A stretch of DNA of 64,000 nt, taken from assembly GCA_964523405.1 (NCBI GenBank), contig CAZGAQ010000001.1, positions 310,001 to 374,000 on the forward strand, written 5' to 3'. Under the pieces are notes generated by a model, which was given only the letters and a program-made list of their open reading frames with translations, was not told the origin of the DNA and did no database searches. The DNA is from CAZGAQ01 sp964523405 (GTDB lineage Bacteria; Planctomycetota; Phycisphaerae; UBA1845; Fen-1342). Made by a program: the position numbers and the translations under genes. Each line of letters begins with the position of its first letter. The stretch's first letter is position 1. Shown here piece by piece: positions 50,835-59,869 of this stretch.

Positions 50835-52022
50835 ATGCTGATTCCGATCGGCTCCGACATCCGTACGCAGCGCTGGCCGATCGGCAACTACGTGCTGATC
50901 GGCCTGAACGTTCTGGTGTTCGTGTTTACGGATTATCTGGGCAATGCGGTGGGGGACAATCTGGGCGTGCGGCTCAAGGCTTTCTACTCGCTGGATGCGA
51001 CGCGTCCGGCCGTATACCAGTACCTGACGTACCAGTTCCTCCACGGCGATATCCTGCATCTCGCGGGCAACATGCTGTTCCTGTGGATTTTTGGCAACCC
51101 GGTTTGCGACCGGATGGGCTCGCTGAGCTACACGCTGTTCTATCTGGCCGGCGGAGTTTTCGCGGGGTTCGCGTTCACGCTGGGGGCCGACAACCCGATC
51201 GTGGGGGCCTCCGGCGCCATCGCGGCCGTGACGACCGCATTCCTGGCCCTGTTCCCGCGCGTGCACATCACGCTGCTGGTCTGGATGTTCTTCGTGTTCA
51301 CGTTCCAGGTGCCGGCGCTGATCCTGATCGTGTTCAAGATCATCCTGTGGGACAACATCATTGCCCCGCGGTTCGATGCGGCGGCCTACTCCAATGTGGC
51401 TTACTCGGCGCATCTGGGCGGTTATGCGTTCGGCTTTGCGACGATCGTCCTGATGCTGGCGGTGCGGGCCCTGCCGCGCAACCAGTTCGACATCGTGGGG
51501 CTGTGGTCGCGCGCGGGACGCCGGCAGGGTTGGTTCGAGGGTCCGGGCGGTGAGACGCCGCTGGCGCGCCCGGTGGTCGTGCAGGAGCTGGGCTCGCGTC
51601 CACTCGAGCAGGTGCCGCTGACGCCGCTCGAGAATCTGCGTGAGGAAGTGGCCCGGCGCCTGGCGGCCCGCGATCCGCAGGGGGCGGTGGCGGCATACGA
51701 GCAGTTGCTCCAGTTGGACGCGGCGCAGGTCCTGTCCAGTGCGCACCAGATCGAGATTGCCAATCACTTGGCGCAGACGCGGCGTTACGCCGAGGCGGCG
51801 CAGGCCTACGAGGCGTTTTTGGCCGCGTACCCGACGGCGGGCGACGTGCCGGAGGTGCGCCTGTTCGTGGGGCTGATCGCCGGCCGCTACCTGGGGCAGG
51901 ACGAGCGGGCCGTGCGGCATCTGCGGGAAGCCCTGCTGGGGCTGCACCTGGATGCGCAGCGCGCCCTGGCGGAGGCGGAATTGCGGCAGGCGGAGGCGCG
52001 CCTGGCGGCGCGGTCGTCGTAG
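50835..52022 (+). CDS. rhomboid intramembrane protease with TPR tail
   Basis: 395 residues. The membrane part (about 15-215, six or seven helices) has rhomboid hallmarks: FLHGDILHLAGNMLFLWIFG, the catalytic Ser in VGASGAIAAVTTAF and the catalytic His in AYSAHLGGYAFGFA. The C-terminal 150 residues are soluble and TPR-like (DPQGAVAAYEQLLQLD; RRYAEAAQAYEAFLAAYP), probably a substrate or partner docking part. It is convergent with the glycosyltransferase gene: the stops lie in one 12-bp palindrome. Confidence 0.9.
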   Translation: MLIPIGSDIRTQRWPIGNYVLIGLNVLVFVFTDYLGNAVGDNLGVRLKAFYSLDATRPAVYQYLTYQFLHGDILHLAGNMLFLWIFGNPVCDRMGSLSYTLFYLAGGVFAGFAFTLGADNPIVGASGAIAAVTTAFLALFPRVHITLLVWMFFVFTFQVPALILIVFKIILWDNIIAPRFDAAAYSNVAYSAHLGGYAFGFATIVLMLAVRALPRNQFDIVGLWSRAGRRQGWFEGPGGETPLARPVVVQELGSRPLEQVPLTPLENLREEVARRLAARDPQGAVAAYEQLLQLDAAQVLSSAHQIEIANHLAQTRRYAEAAQAYEAFLAAYPTAGDVPEVRLFVGLIAGRYLGQDERAVRHLREALLGLHLDAQRALAEAELRQAEARLAARSS

Positions 52023-52028
52023 CGGCCG

Positions 52029-53216
52029 CTAAACGGGTAGGGGGCACCCGGCCAGGATGGCGTCCACGCACGATTCCCAGCCGGCTCGCGCTGCCGCCTG
52101 TTGGCGTGCTTCCTGGCCAAGCTGAGCCGTGCGGGCGGGATTACCACTGAGTTCGTGGATCGCGGCGGCGAGCGCTCCGGGGCAGGTGCGGTCGTACAGC
52201 AGTCCGCCGCCGCCGGCGACCAGTTCAGCGGCGCCGGCATAGACGCGCGGGGGGGCGTGGCGCGGAACCAGCACCGGACGTCCGCCCGCGCGCGCCTCCA
52301 GGATCGCGTTGGGGTGGGCGTCGTAGTGGCTGGTCGAGACGACGGCATCGGCCGCGGCGAGCCAGGGGACGATATCCGGCTGCGAACCGGCCAGCGTAAC
52401 GCGCCGGCTCACGCCGAGCTGGGCGGCCAGAGTGGCGAGCGCTTGACGCTCCGGGCCGTCGCCGACGATGACCAGCCGCACGCGCGGCTCCGTCGTCACG
52501 AGCTCGCGGATGGCGAGATCGAACGCCTTGTTGCGGTCGCATAGCCCGACCGCCAGCACGACGAACGTGCTTGGGGCACAGGCGAGGGCGGCCCGCTGCC
52601 GGTCGCGTACGGCGGCGTCGAGGTCGCAAAGCGGCGGGCCGTAGGGGCACACGACGGTGTGCGCCGCCGCAGCAGGCTGCAGCGCGACGACCTCGTCGCG
52701 CGCCAGGACCGTCGGGACGAGCACACGATCCGCAGCCTCTAGCGCGGCTTTCTCGCTGGCGCAGACCGCGATGTAGTCCAGTTGCTTCCAGACCGTCGGG
52801 GCGCGGCCGAGTGGCCAGGTGAAAGGCACGCAATGGGTCAGCAGGCACGGGACGCGGTAGACGAGCGGCACGTCCGGCCAGGTGCGGCGGGCAGCCAGGG
52901 CCCACGGCATGGTCATGCACACGAAGGCCCGGCGCGGTGGCGGCAATTCGCGCAATTGTTGCGCCAGCCGAGCGGCCGCGCGCCAGCGGCGCACGCGCCA
53001 CAGCAGGGCGGGCGGGGCGTCGTCCAGCACGAGCGCGGGAGCGTCCGGGGCGGGCGGCGCGGGCGGCGGGCGGCCTGTGCTGAGCAGAAGCGTCGACAGG
53101 TCGCGCTTCTGCAGGGCCGCGTGCAGTCCGCGTCCAAAGGTCAGCGCGCCGCCCCAGCCCTGGCTGGTGGGGTGGTGCGTCAGGTAGATGTCGCGTGGCT
53201 CCAGGTGCACGGCCAT
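52029..53216 (-). CDS. GT4-type glycosyltransferase, copy A
   Basis: 395 residues, GT-B fold. N-terminal domain with GWGGALTFGRGLHAAL; C-terminal nucleotide-sugar domain with VVLAVGLCDRNKAFDLAIRE, RLVIVGDGPERQALATLAAQ and SHYDAHPNAILEARAGGRPV, the GT4 donor-binding region (E of ILEA). It is a close paralogue of the gene at 53392-54561. The ATG at 53216 is preferred over an upstream ATG because its protein start lines up with copy B. Donor and acceptor are unknown; a role in cell-surface glycan synthesis is likely given the neighbouring FkbM and MFS genes. Confidence 0.88.
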   Translation of the reverse strand: MAVHLEPRDIYLTHHPTSQGWGGALTFGRGLHAALQKRDLSTLLLSTGRPPPAPPAPDAPALVLDDAPPALLWRVRRWRAAARLAQQLRELPPPRRAFVCMTMPWALAARRTWPDVPLVYRVPCLLTHCVPFTWPLGRAPTVWKQLDYIAVCASEKAALEAADRVLVPTVLARDEVVALQPAAAAHTVVCPYGPPLCDLDAAVRDRQRAALACAPSTFVVLAVGLCDRNKAFDLAIRELVTTEPRVRLVIVGDGPERQALATLAAQLGVSRRVTLAGSQPDIVPWLAAADAVVSTSHYDAHPNAILEARAGGRPVLVPRHAPPRVYAGAAELVAGGGGLLYDRTCPGALAAAIHELSGNPARTAQLGQEARQQAAARAGWESCVDAILAGCPLPV

Positions 53217-53391
53217 GCTCGCCCAGGCCTTGAGACCGCGTGTCCGCGCGGACACGGCGCGCCGCCTCTTCTATCGACCGTGGCGCAGGCTGCGGCGCAG
53301 GCCGGTCAGGGCCTGCCGGCCGGCGTCGGCCGCGAAGTCTGCCGTCGCCCAGGCCGCCTGCGCGACTCCGGGCTGCTCGTGGTCGGTGGTG

Positions 53392-54561
53392 TCAGGCAGG
53401 GCTTGGGCAGGTGGTCAGAATCGCATCGAGGCACTGATCCCAACCGCCGCGCTCGGCGGCCAGTTGACGGCCCTGCCAGCCCAGTTCGGCCGCGAGAATC
53501 GGGTCCGTACTGAGTTGTTGAATTGCGGCCGCCAGCGCGCCGGGCTGCATCCGGTCGTAGAGCAACCCGCCACCCTGGGCGACGAGTTCCGCGGCGCCGG
53601 CGTACACGCGCGGGGGGGCGTGGCGGGGGACCAGGACCGGGCGGCCGCAGGCGCGGGCGTCCAGAATCGCATTGGGGTGCCAGTCGTAGTGGCTGGTCGA
53701 GACCACCGCGTCCGCCGCGGCGAGCCACGGGGTCACGTCCGGCTGCGAACCGGCAAACGTGACGCGCCGACCGAGACCCAGCTGGCCGGTCAGCTCGGCG
53801 AGCGCGGTGCGCTGCGGGCCGTCGCCGACGATGACGAGCCGCACGCGCGGGTTGGTCGAGGCCAACTCGCGGATCGCCAGATCGAACGCCTTATTGAGGT
53901 CGCAGAGGCCGACCGCGAGCACGAGGAAGGTATCGGCAGCGCAGCCCAGCGCCGCACGCTGGCGGTCGCGCAGCGCCGCGTCGATGTCAAACGGCACAGG
54001 ACCGTAGGCGCAGATGACGGTCTGACCGGCCGCACTGGGTTCAAGCGCGACGACCTCGGCGCGGGTCAACGTGGTCGGCACAAGCACGCAATCTGCGGCC
54101 TTCAGGGCGGCCTTCTCGCTCGCGCCGATCGCGATGTAGTCCAGGTGCTGCCAGAAGGTCGGCGGACGCTGGCGCGGCCAGGTGAAGGGCACGCAGTGGG
54201 TCAGCAGGCAGGGGACATAATAGACCAGGGGCACGTCGGGCCACGCGCGGCGCGCCGCCAGCGCCCACGGCATGGTCATACAGATGAAGGCACGACGCGG
54301 CGGCGGCAGCCCGCGCAATTGCGGCGCGAGTCGTCCAGGGGCACACCAGCGCCGTACTCGCCATAGCAGGGCCGGCGGCGTGTCGTCGAGGATGACGGCG
54401 GGGGAGTCCGGCGTGTCAGTGGGGCCGGTGCTGAGGACCTGCGTCGACAGGCCGCGCTGCTGGATGGCTGCGTGTAGCCCGCGGGCGAATGTGAGCGCTC
54501 CGCCCCAGCCTTGCCGAGTCGGGTGATACGTCAGGTAGAAGTCAGGTTGCCCCAAATCCAC
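53392..54561 (-). CDS. GT4-type glycosyltransferase, copy B
   Basis: 389 residues with the same architecture as copy A throughout: GWGGALTFARGLHAAI; AFICMTMPWALAARRAWPDV; VLAVGLCDLNKAFDLAIREL; SHYDWHPNAILDARACGRPV. Most positions match copy A, so this is a tandem duplication that has diverged. The Glu of the usual ExxA donor motif is Asp here (ILDA), a possible difference in donor use. The start is a GTG at 54561 without a clear SD; the aligned start of copy A supports it. Copy A starts 175 bases after its stop. Confidence 0.88.
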   Translation of the reverse strand: MDLGQPDFYLTYHPTRQGWGGALTFARGLHAAIQQRGLSTQVLSTGPTDTPDSPAVILDDTPPALLWRVRRWCAPGRLAPQLRGLPPPRRAFICMTMPWALAARRAWPDVPLVYYVPCLLTHCVPFTWPRQRPPTFWQHLDYIAIGASEKAALKAADCVLVPTTLTRAEVVALEPSAAGQTVICAYGPVPFDIDAALRDRQRAALGCAADTFLVLAVGLCDLNKAFDLAIRELASTNPRVRLVIVGDGPQRTALAELTGQLGLGRRVTFAGSQPDVTPWLAAADAVVSTSHYDWHPNAILDARACGRPVLVPRHAPPRVYAGAAELVAQGGGLLYDRMQPGALAAAIQQLSTDPILAAELGWQGRQLAAERGGWDQCLDAILTTCPSPA

Positions 54562-54783
54562 AGTGACATCCGGCGGCGACGTGTGCGCTCGCGTCTCCTG
54601 TGACGCACACTTCTTGACGTATCGGCTACGATTCCGGTTCGTTGAAGATGAAACGCACCCAGGTTTGCCTGATATCGGACTTCAAGCACAGCAGGGGCGC
54701 GCGCCGATAGCGATGGAAGCTATGGTGGTGACACGAATTGCGCGCAAAGCAGCCGCGTGCGCGCCGGGCGACAGGAACAGGCC

Positions 54784-55662
54784 ATGACCGCGACTTGGTC
54801 GCTGCGTGCGGCGGCGTGGATCACCCGCAACCTCCGCGAGCTACCCGGCCGGTGGCGCCTGGTGCGCTGGCTGGAGCACCACGAGCGCGCGCTGGCGACC
54901 CTACCACCCCGAACGGTTCGCCTGACCGGGCGCTTTCGGATGCGCGTCAGTCCCCTCGACGAGAACGGGCGCCGTTACTACGTGCACGGGTTTGAGCCGA
55001 CCGAACGGCTGACGCGGCACTTCATCCGCCTCGTGCGGCCCGGGGACACGGTGATCGACGTGGGCGCCAACCTGGGTTACTACACGCTGGCGGCTGCGAA
55101 GCTGGTCGGGAGTACGGGGCAGGTGCACGCGTTCGAGGCGTCGCCGCTGACGCTGCCCTGGCTGCAGCAGAACGCGGCGCTGAACCCCTTTGCGAACATC
55201 CAGGTGCACGGCGTCGCCGTAACGGACCGCTGTGGCACAACGACCTTTCACACGGCACCGGCCGACCGGGCGGGATATTCGTCCTTGCGCAACCTTGGTG
55301 ACGACACACGCAGCGTCGTTACCGTGCCGACGGTCTCCCTGGACAGCCTGCTCGACGAGCTGCCGCGCACGCGGCTGGTGAAGATCGATGTGGAGGGGGC
55401 GGAGTTGCTGGTCCTGCGCGGGATGGATCGACTGCTCGCGCGCGACCGGCCGTTCCTCATCCTGGAGAGCGACGACGCCTTTCTGCGACAGCTTGGGGCG
55501 ACGGCCGCGGCCCTGTGCGGGTTCCTGACATCCCGCGGGTACGAGTTGCACCAGATCGTGGCTGGCGGCCGGCTGGAGCCGCTGACGACGGCGCCGGTGG
55601 AGCGGGTGAACCTGCTGGCGGCGCCGCGCGGGATCGAAGCGCTGGCGCTCACGCGCGGTTGA
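54784..55662 (+). CDS. FkbM-type SAM-dependent methyltransferase
   Basis: 292 residues. SAM-binding motif I is DTVIDVGANLGYYTLAAAKL (about residues 90-109); the FkbM family motif VKIDVEGAELLVLRGM lies at about 200-215, and VHAFEASPLTLPWLQQN between. FkbM proteins O-methylate sugars or polyketides. It is divergent from the duplicated glycosyltransferases, so methylation of a glycan is plausible. AGGA lies about seven bases before the ATG. Confidence 0.9.
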   Translation: MTATWSLRAAAWITRNLRELPGRWRLVRWLEHHERALATLPPRTVRLTGRFRMRVSPLDENGRRYYVHGFEPTERLTRHFIRLVRPGDTVIDVGANLGYYTLAAAKLVGSTGQVHAFEASPLTLPWLQQNAALNPFANIQVHGVAVTDRCGTTTFHTAPADRAGYSSLRNLGDDTRSVVTVPTVSLDSLLDELPRTRLVKIDVEGAELLVLRGMDRLLARDRPFLILESDDAFLRQLGATAAALCGFLTSRGYELHQIVAGGRLEPLTTAPVERVNLLAAPRGIEALALTRG

Positions 55663-55744
55663 CCGGCGGGCGGTACCCGCGAACCTGCGGCCGCCGCCGG
55701 CCGAAAAAACTCGCGATTTCGATTTCCCGGCCGGCCCGCCCGCA

Positions 55745-55750
55745 TACAAT
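55745..55750 (+). promoter_or_regulatory. -10 box of MFS transporter gene
   Basis: TACAAT, 68 bases before the start at 55819. No clear -35 was identified. Confidence 0.35.
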
Positions 55751-55818
55751 GCCCTGTTTACAGTAGGTCGACTCCCCGGCTGGCGCCCGCCGGCCGTGCT
55801 GTTGCGTACGGAAGAGGA

Positions 55819-57282
55819 ATGTCGTCATCCCCACCTGATCACCCCCGACGCTCCTCGGCAGGTGCTGCGCCCGCGCTGGCGGACGCGCCCGCGGGGGGTG
55901 TCGCCACGGCCACGGATGCCGCCGTGCCAGCCGCGCAAGCGGCGCGCGCCCCGCATGAGGTGATTCAGCGCAGCCTGGTCAACTCGATCAAGGACAGCGT
56001 GGCGTGGGCTGTGATGGTGGGGGCGGGCGAGCGGTACATCATCCCGTTCATCGTGCTCGACACGGTGCAGGGACGCACCGGGCTGTTGCGGCTGGCGCTG
56101 ATCAGCTCGCTGCCGAACCTGGTGGGGTCGCTGGTGCAGTGTTTCGCCGCGGACGCGGTGGATCGTGTCGGGCGGCGGCGGCCGTTCTGCGTCAGTGCGG
56201 CGACGGGGCAGGCGCTGGCGTGGTTGCCGTTCTGTGCCGGAATCTTCCTGCCGCGCGAGTACGGCTTCTGGCTGATGCTGGTTTCGTACGCGCTGTATAT
56301 CGGCTTCGCGAACTTCGGCGGACCGGCGTGGTCGAGCCTGATGGGGGATCTCGTGCCCCCGGAGCGGCGCGGGCGGTACTTCGGGCTGCGCACGACGCTG
56401 ACGGGCACGAGCCAGATCATGGCGACGCTGATCGCGGGCAAGTGGCTGACGTACGCCCAGGAAGCCTCCGGTCTGTCGATCGCAGGTCTGACCAGCCAGA
56501 ACTTCGGGTTCGTCGTGCTCTTTCTGATCGCCTGCGTCGCGCGGCTGGTTTCGGCACGCTATCTATACCTGATGTACGAACCGCCGTATCACCGGACGCC
56601 GTCCGATCACTTCACGCTGTGGGACTTCCTGCGCCGGGCGCCGCGGGCGCACTTCGGGCGCTTCGTGTTCTACGGCATGCTGATCAACGCCGGGATCTGG
56701 TTCATGACCCCGTACCTCTCCTGGTACGTGCTGGGACCGCTGCAATTCACACCGCTCGAGTTCGCGTACATGACAACCGCGAACTGGGTCGCGCTGTTCA
56801 GCGTGACGACGCTCTGGGGCCGACTCGCCGACCGCGTGGGCAGCAAACGGGTGCTGGCCATCGGCGGAATCGGGCTCGTGGCGACGCCACTCCTGCTGCT
56901 GTTCTCCACGGACTTCTGGTGGCTCATGGCCGTGCAGATTTATGACGGCGTGGTGACGGCCGCGTACACGATCGGGTCGCTGAACTACCTGTTCGACGTG
57001 GTGACCTCCCCCAAGCGGGCGCGCTGCGCGGCGTACAACACGCTGTTCACGACGGTGGGTCTGGCGGTCGGCGTGCTGGGCGGCGGGCTGATCGCCCAAT
57101 ACGCGCCGATGCCGACAGTCGCCCTGGGGATCCACGTGCATCATCCGTTCACGCTGGTGCTGGTCGGCTCCGCCGTCCTGCGACTGCTGCCCAGTCTGTT
57201 CCTGCTGCGGTCGTTCGAGGAGTTCCGGCTCAGCCGGCCGGCGTTCGAATCGGTACCGCCGGCGCCCGGCAGCGCGAGTTGA
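55819..57282 (+). CDS. MFS transporter
   Basis: 487 residues. A low-complexity Ala/Pro cytoplasmic N-terminus of about 50 residues is followed by twelve predicted helices. MFS signs are a loop 2-3 motif A-like segment (AADAVDRVGRRRPF), its counterpart in the second half (WGRLADRVGSKRVLAIGG), and LMGDLVPPERRGRYFGLR. Substrate cannot be predicted. AGAGGA lies directly before the ATG. Confidence 0.88.
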   Translation: MSSSPPDHPRRSSAGAAPALADAPAGGVATATDAAVPAAQAARAPHEVIQRSLVNSIKDSVAWAVMVGAGERYIIPFIVLDTVQGRTGLLRLALISSLPNLVGSLVQCFAADAVDRVGRRRPFCVSAATGQALAWLPFCAGIFLPREYGFWLMLVSYALYIGFANFGGPAWSSLMGDLVPPERRGRYFGLRTTLTGTSQIMATLIAGKWLTYAQEASGLSIAGLTSQNFGFVVLFLIACVARLVSARYLYLMYEPPYHRTPSDHFTLWDFLRRAPRAHFGRFVFYGMLINAGIWFMTPYLSWYVLGPLQFTPLEFAYMTTANWVALFSVTTLWGRLADRVGSKRVLAIGGIGLVATPLLLLFSTDFWWLMAVQIYDGVVTAAYTIGSLNYLFDVVTSPKRARCAAYNTLFTTVGLAVGVLGGGLIAQYAPMPTVALGIHVHHPFTLVLVGSAVLRLLPSLFLLRSFEEFRLSRPAFESVPPAPGSAS

Positions 57283-57312
57283 GCGACCTGCCTGGCGCCG
57301 CGTGCGCTCGGG

Positions 57313-58470
57313 TTACTGCCGACCGGCGGGCGTGGGCGGTTGGGGCGGGGTTCCGGGGGGGAACGCCTGATTCGCCAGGGCGACGGCGGCGTTGCGCCGC
57401 CACATGTCACGCCGCGCGCGGCGGCGCGCGGAGTCCCGCGTGAGCCGGCGATGGTCGCCATTCGAGAGCTGCAGCAGTGGCCGCAACGGGATGCGCCCGT
57501 CGGCGTCGGGGGCGGGTGCGGACGTCGCCGCGGAAGGCCCCGCGTCGCCCGCGGGCGGTGGTGTGATGCGTTGGATCGCCGCGGCCAGGTGATCGACCAT
57601 GAGATCCGGGTGCGCCCCACGCGGGGCCCGGGCGTTGTAGGGGCAAACTTGCTGGCACAGGTCGCAACCGAAGACCCAGTCGCCCATGGCCGGCCGCAGG
57701 TCGGGGGCGATCTCGCCGGCGTGCTCGATCGTGAGGTAGGAAATGCACCGGGCCGCGTTGAGGTGGGCGGGGCTGACCGGCCGGCCGCGCTCGTCGCAGG
57801 CGCCGGGGACCAAAGCTCGGGTGGGGCAGGAATCGATGCAGCGGGTGCACGTGCCGCAGCGTTCGGCGACGGGCGTGTCCGGCGCGAGTTCGAGCGTCGT
57901 CAGCATTTCGCCCAGCAACAGGTAGGAGCCGCGCTGCGGGTGGAGCAGGCACGTATTGCGGCCGATCCAGCCGAGGCCCGCGCGGGCGGCCAGTTCCCGC
58001 TCGAGTAGCGGCCCCGTATCCACGAACTCCGCGGTCTCGAACGGCTCGGGCAGGGCCGCGTGGAGACGCTCGCGCAACGCGGCGAGCATCAGGTGCAGGA
58101 CACTGTGGTAATCGCGTCCGCGGGCGTACTGGGCGACGCGGCCGGTAGGCACGCCCGCCGGCAGCCCGGTGTACGGCGTCCCGGGGGCGGACGCGTGGCC
58201 GCGGCTGGACGGGCGGCAGTACCCGTCGGCGCGGCGGTAGCCGAGAGCGACGCAGATGACGGAGCGGGCGCCGGCCAGGAGCGCGGCGGGCGTGGCGCGA
58301 ATGCGGACGTTTCGGCGCAGGTATGTCAGGGCGGCGGCATAGCCGGCGGCGAGCCAGTCCCTATAATACGCGCCCCCTGGAAGCGGGTCGACAGTCGTAA
58401 TGCCGACCAGCTCGAAGCCGACGCTGTGGACGAGGGTCTTGACGGTCTGGGCTTTCGCGAGAGGCGTCAT
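57313..58470 (-). CDS. queG: epoxyqueuosine reductase
   Basis: 385 residues. The cobalamin- and Fe-S-dependent enzyme reduces epoxyqueuosine to queuosine in tRNA. Two 4Fe-4S clusters are visible: CGTCTRCIDSCPTRAL (about 205-220) and CDLCQQVCPYN (about 265), with RCISYLTIEH between. The N-terminal part has the family's GFELVGITTV and GARSVICVALGYR, and GWIGRNTCLLHP in the middle. The C-terminal HEAT-like tail is shortened and Pro/Arg-rich. No SD is seen at the ATG; TGGTATCAT (extended -10) lies eight bases upstream at 58479-58487, so it may be leaderless. Confidence 0.93.
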   Translation of the reverse strand: MTPLAKAQTVKTLVHSVGFELVGITTVDPLPGGAYYRDWLAAGYAAALTYLRRNVRIRATPAALLAGARSVICVALGYRRADGYCRPSSRGHASAPGTPYTGLPAGVPTGRVAQYARGRDYHSVLHLMLAALRERLHAALPEPFETAEFVDTGPLLERELAARAGLGWIGRNTCLLHPQRGSYLLLGEMLTTLELAPDTPVAERCGTCTRCIDSCPTRALVPGACDERGRPVSPAHLNAARCISYLTIEHAGEIAPDLRPAMGDWVFGCDLCQQVCPYNARAPRGAHPDLMVDHLAAAIQRITPPPAGDAGPSAATSAPAPDADGRIPLRPLLQLSNGDHRRLTRDSARRRARRDMWRRNAAVALANQAFPPGTPPQPPTPAGRQ

Positions 58471-58478
58471 TTTCGACG

Positions 58479-58487
58479 ATGATACCA
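58479..58487 (-). promoter_or_regulatory. extended -10 of queG, leaderless candidate
   Basis: TGGTATCAT on the minus strand ends 8 bases before the queG ATG, the same distance as TATAAT before uvrC. No SD lies between. Confidence 0.45.
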
Positions 58488-58551
58488 GGGAATTTACCGT
58501 CTGACTCGTGGGCGAAAAATGCCGGCCGACGAACCGACGCGGAGCGCTTTC

Positions 58552-58959
58552 ATGTTCAACTTTGACTGGTTTCATGGCACCGGGTTGCAGCGCCAGATTG
58601 AGGAGGCCAAGAAGCGTTGCGCCGCCCGCAAGTTCCCCGATGTTCGCAAGGCCGCGGCCGGCAACGGCAAGTCGGAGTACCAGCAGTACAAGGATCAGCT
58701 CGAGACCCGGATCATCCTGTATCTGAAGGATGGTCTGAGCTACGAAATGCGTGAGATGGCGGACATCGGCATCAGCAGTGCGCTGGCTTTTGAGTGCACG
58801 CCGGTGGACGAGAACTATCAGGTGGGAGCTTATGTCATCGTGGTGCCGTTCGAGGACATCGCCCGCGTAGAGGTCTTCGCGGTGCACCCCGATGACAAAC
58901 CGCAGGAGAACATCCGCATCCCGGGCTTCCGCAGTGGTGCCACGGACGCACGGGATTGA
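58552..58959 (+). CDS. conserved small protein, unknown function
   Basis: 135 residues, no signal peptide or membrane helix, starting MFNFDWFHGTGLQRQIEEAK. The first half is helical and charged (AAAGNGKSEYQQYKDQLETR); the second half looks beta (YQVGAYVIVVPFEDIARVEV). It resembles no family I can name. The ATG at 58552 has GGAG (58541-58544) seven bases upstream, which beats an in-frame ATG at 58519. It is followed by a lipoprotein gene after 115 bases. Confidence 0.65.
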   Translation: MFNFDWFHGTGLQRQIEEAKKRCAARKFPDVRKAAAGNGKSEYQQYKDQLETRIILYLKDGLSYEMREMADIGISSALAFECTPVDENYQVGAYVIVVPFEDIARVEVFAVHPDDKPQENIRIPGFRSGATDARD

Positions 58960-59074
58960 CCGGCGGGCCGGTCGCAGTGCCGGGCCAGCCAGCGGGCGCA
59001 GCGCGTTGTACGGCGGCACGGTCCCCGGGACCGCCCAGCTGGTCGGCCGCGGGTCGCGTCCGAGCGAGGTGGCG

Positions 59075-59869
59075 ATGAAAACCGCACTAATCCTGGGAGT
59101 GGGGCTGCTGAGCGTGGGGCTCATCGGCTGTGGTCCGGAGTTCGGGCCGCAGGCGAAGTACGGCATCACCTTCTACTGCCCCGGGGTGGGCAATGTGGAC
59201 ATGGGCGATGCGGGGCTGCGCGATGGCCTGCAGCGGGCGGGCTACCGTGGGCAGGTCTCGCGGCTCACGTGGTCCTATACCTTCAATCCGGTCGTCGATC
59301 AGACCGTGCAGCCCATCGCCCGTCTGGGGGGCGCGCGCCTGGCCAGCTACATCCAGGAGTACATCGATCGCTATCCCGGGTGCGAGGTGAATGTGGTCGG
59401 GCTGTCGGCCGGCACCGGTGTGGCCGTCTGGGCGCTCGAATCCCTGCGCGCGCCCTACCAGGTGAATAACGTGGTCCTCCTGAGTTCGAGCCTGTCCTCG
59501 GACTATGACGTCAGCCACGCCCTGACCCACACCAAGGGCCGGATCTTCAACTACTACTCGCCACACGATGCCGTGCTGACGCAGTTGATGCGCGTCGCCT
59601 GCACCATCGATGGGAAGATCGCGGCGGAGGGCGCGGGCGCCGTCGGCCTGCATCCCCCCCGGGGCGCCGAACGCATCGTCAACATCGAGTGGAACCCGGA
59701 GTTCGCCCGCTATGGCTACTGCGGCGGCCACATGGACAGCACCAGCCCCGACTTCGTGCGCGTCGTCGTGTCGCGACACATCGTCACGGACGCGCCGCCG
59801 CTTGCAGCCCCCGGAACAGCACACGCCACGCTGACGGCGACAACTCCTCCGGACGCGCGTCCGCAGTGA
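59075..59869 (+). CDS. lipoprotein with alpha/beta-hydrolase fold
   Basis: 264 residues. N-terminal lipoprotein signal (KTALILGVGLLSVGLIGCG, lipidated Cys about 19). The nucleophile elbow VVGLSAGTGVAVWALESLR (GxSxG) and a final His segment (YCGGHMDSTSPDFV) suggest an esterase- or lipase-like alpha/beta hydrolase with Ser and His of a triad; an Asp candidate is in YYSPHDAVLT. GAGG lies six bases before the ATG. Its last 86 bases overlap the 3' end of rsmA on the other strand, so its Pro/Thr-rich C-terminal tail (TATTPPDARPQ) is encoded antisense to rsmA. Confidence 0.75.
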   Translation: MKTALILGVGLLSVGLIGCGPEFGPQAKYGITFYCPGVGNVDMGDAGLRDGLQRAGYRGQVSRLTWSYTFNPVVDQTVQPIARLGGARLASYIQEYIDRYPGCEVNVVGLSAGTGVAVWALESLRAPYQVNNVVLLSSSLSSDYDVSHALTHTKGRIFNYYSPHDAVLTQLMRVACTIDGKIAAEGAGAVGLHPPRGAERIVNIEWNPEFARYGYCGGHMDSTSPDFVRVVVSRHIVTDAPPLAAPGTAHATLTATTPPDARPQ

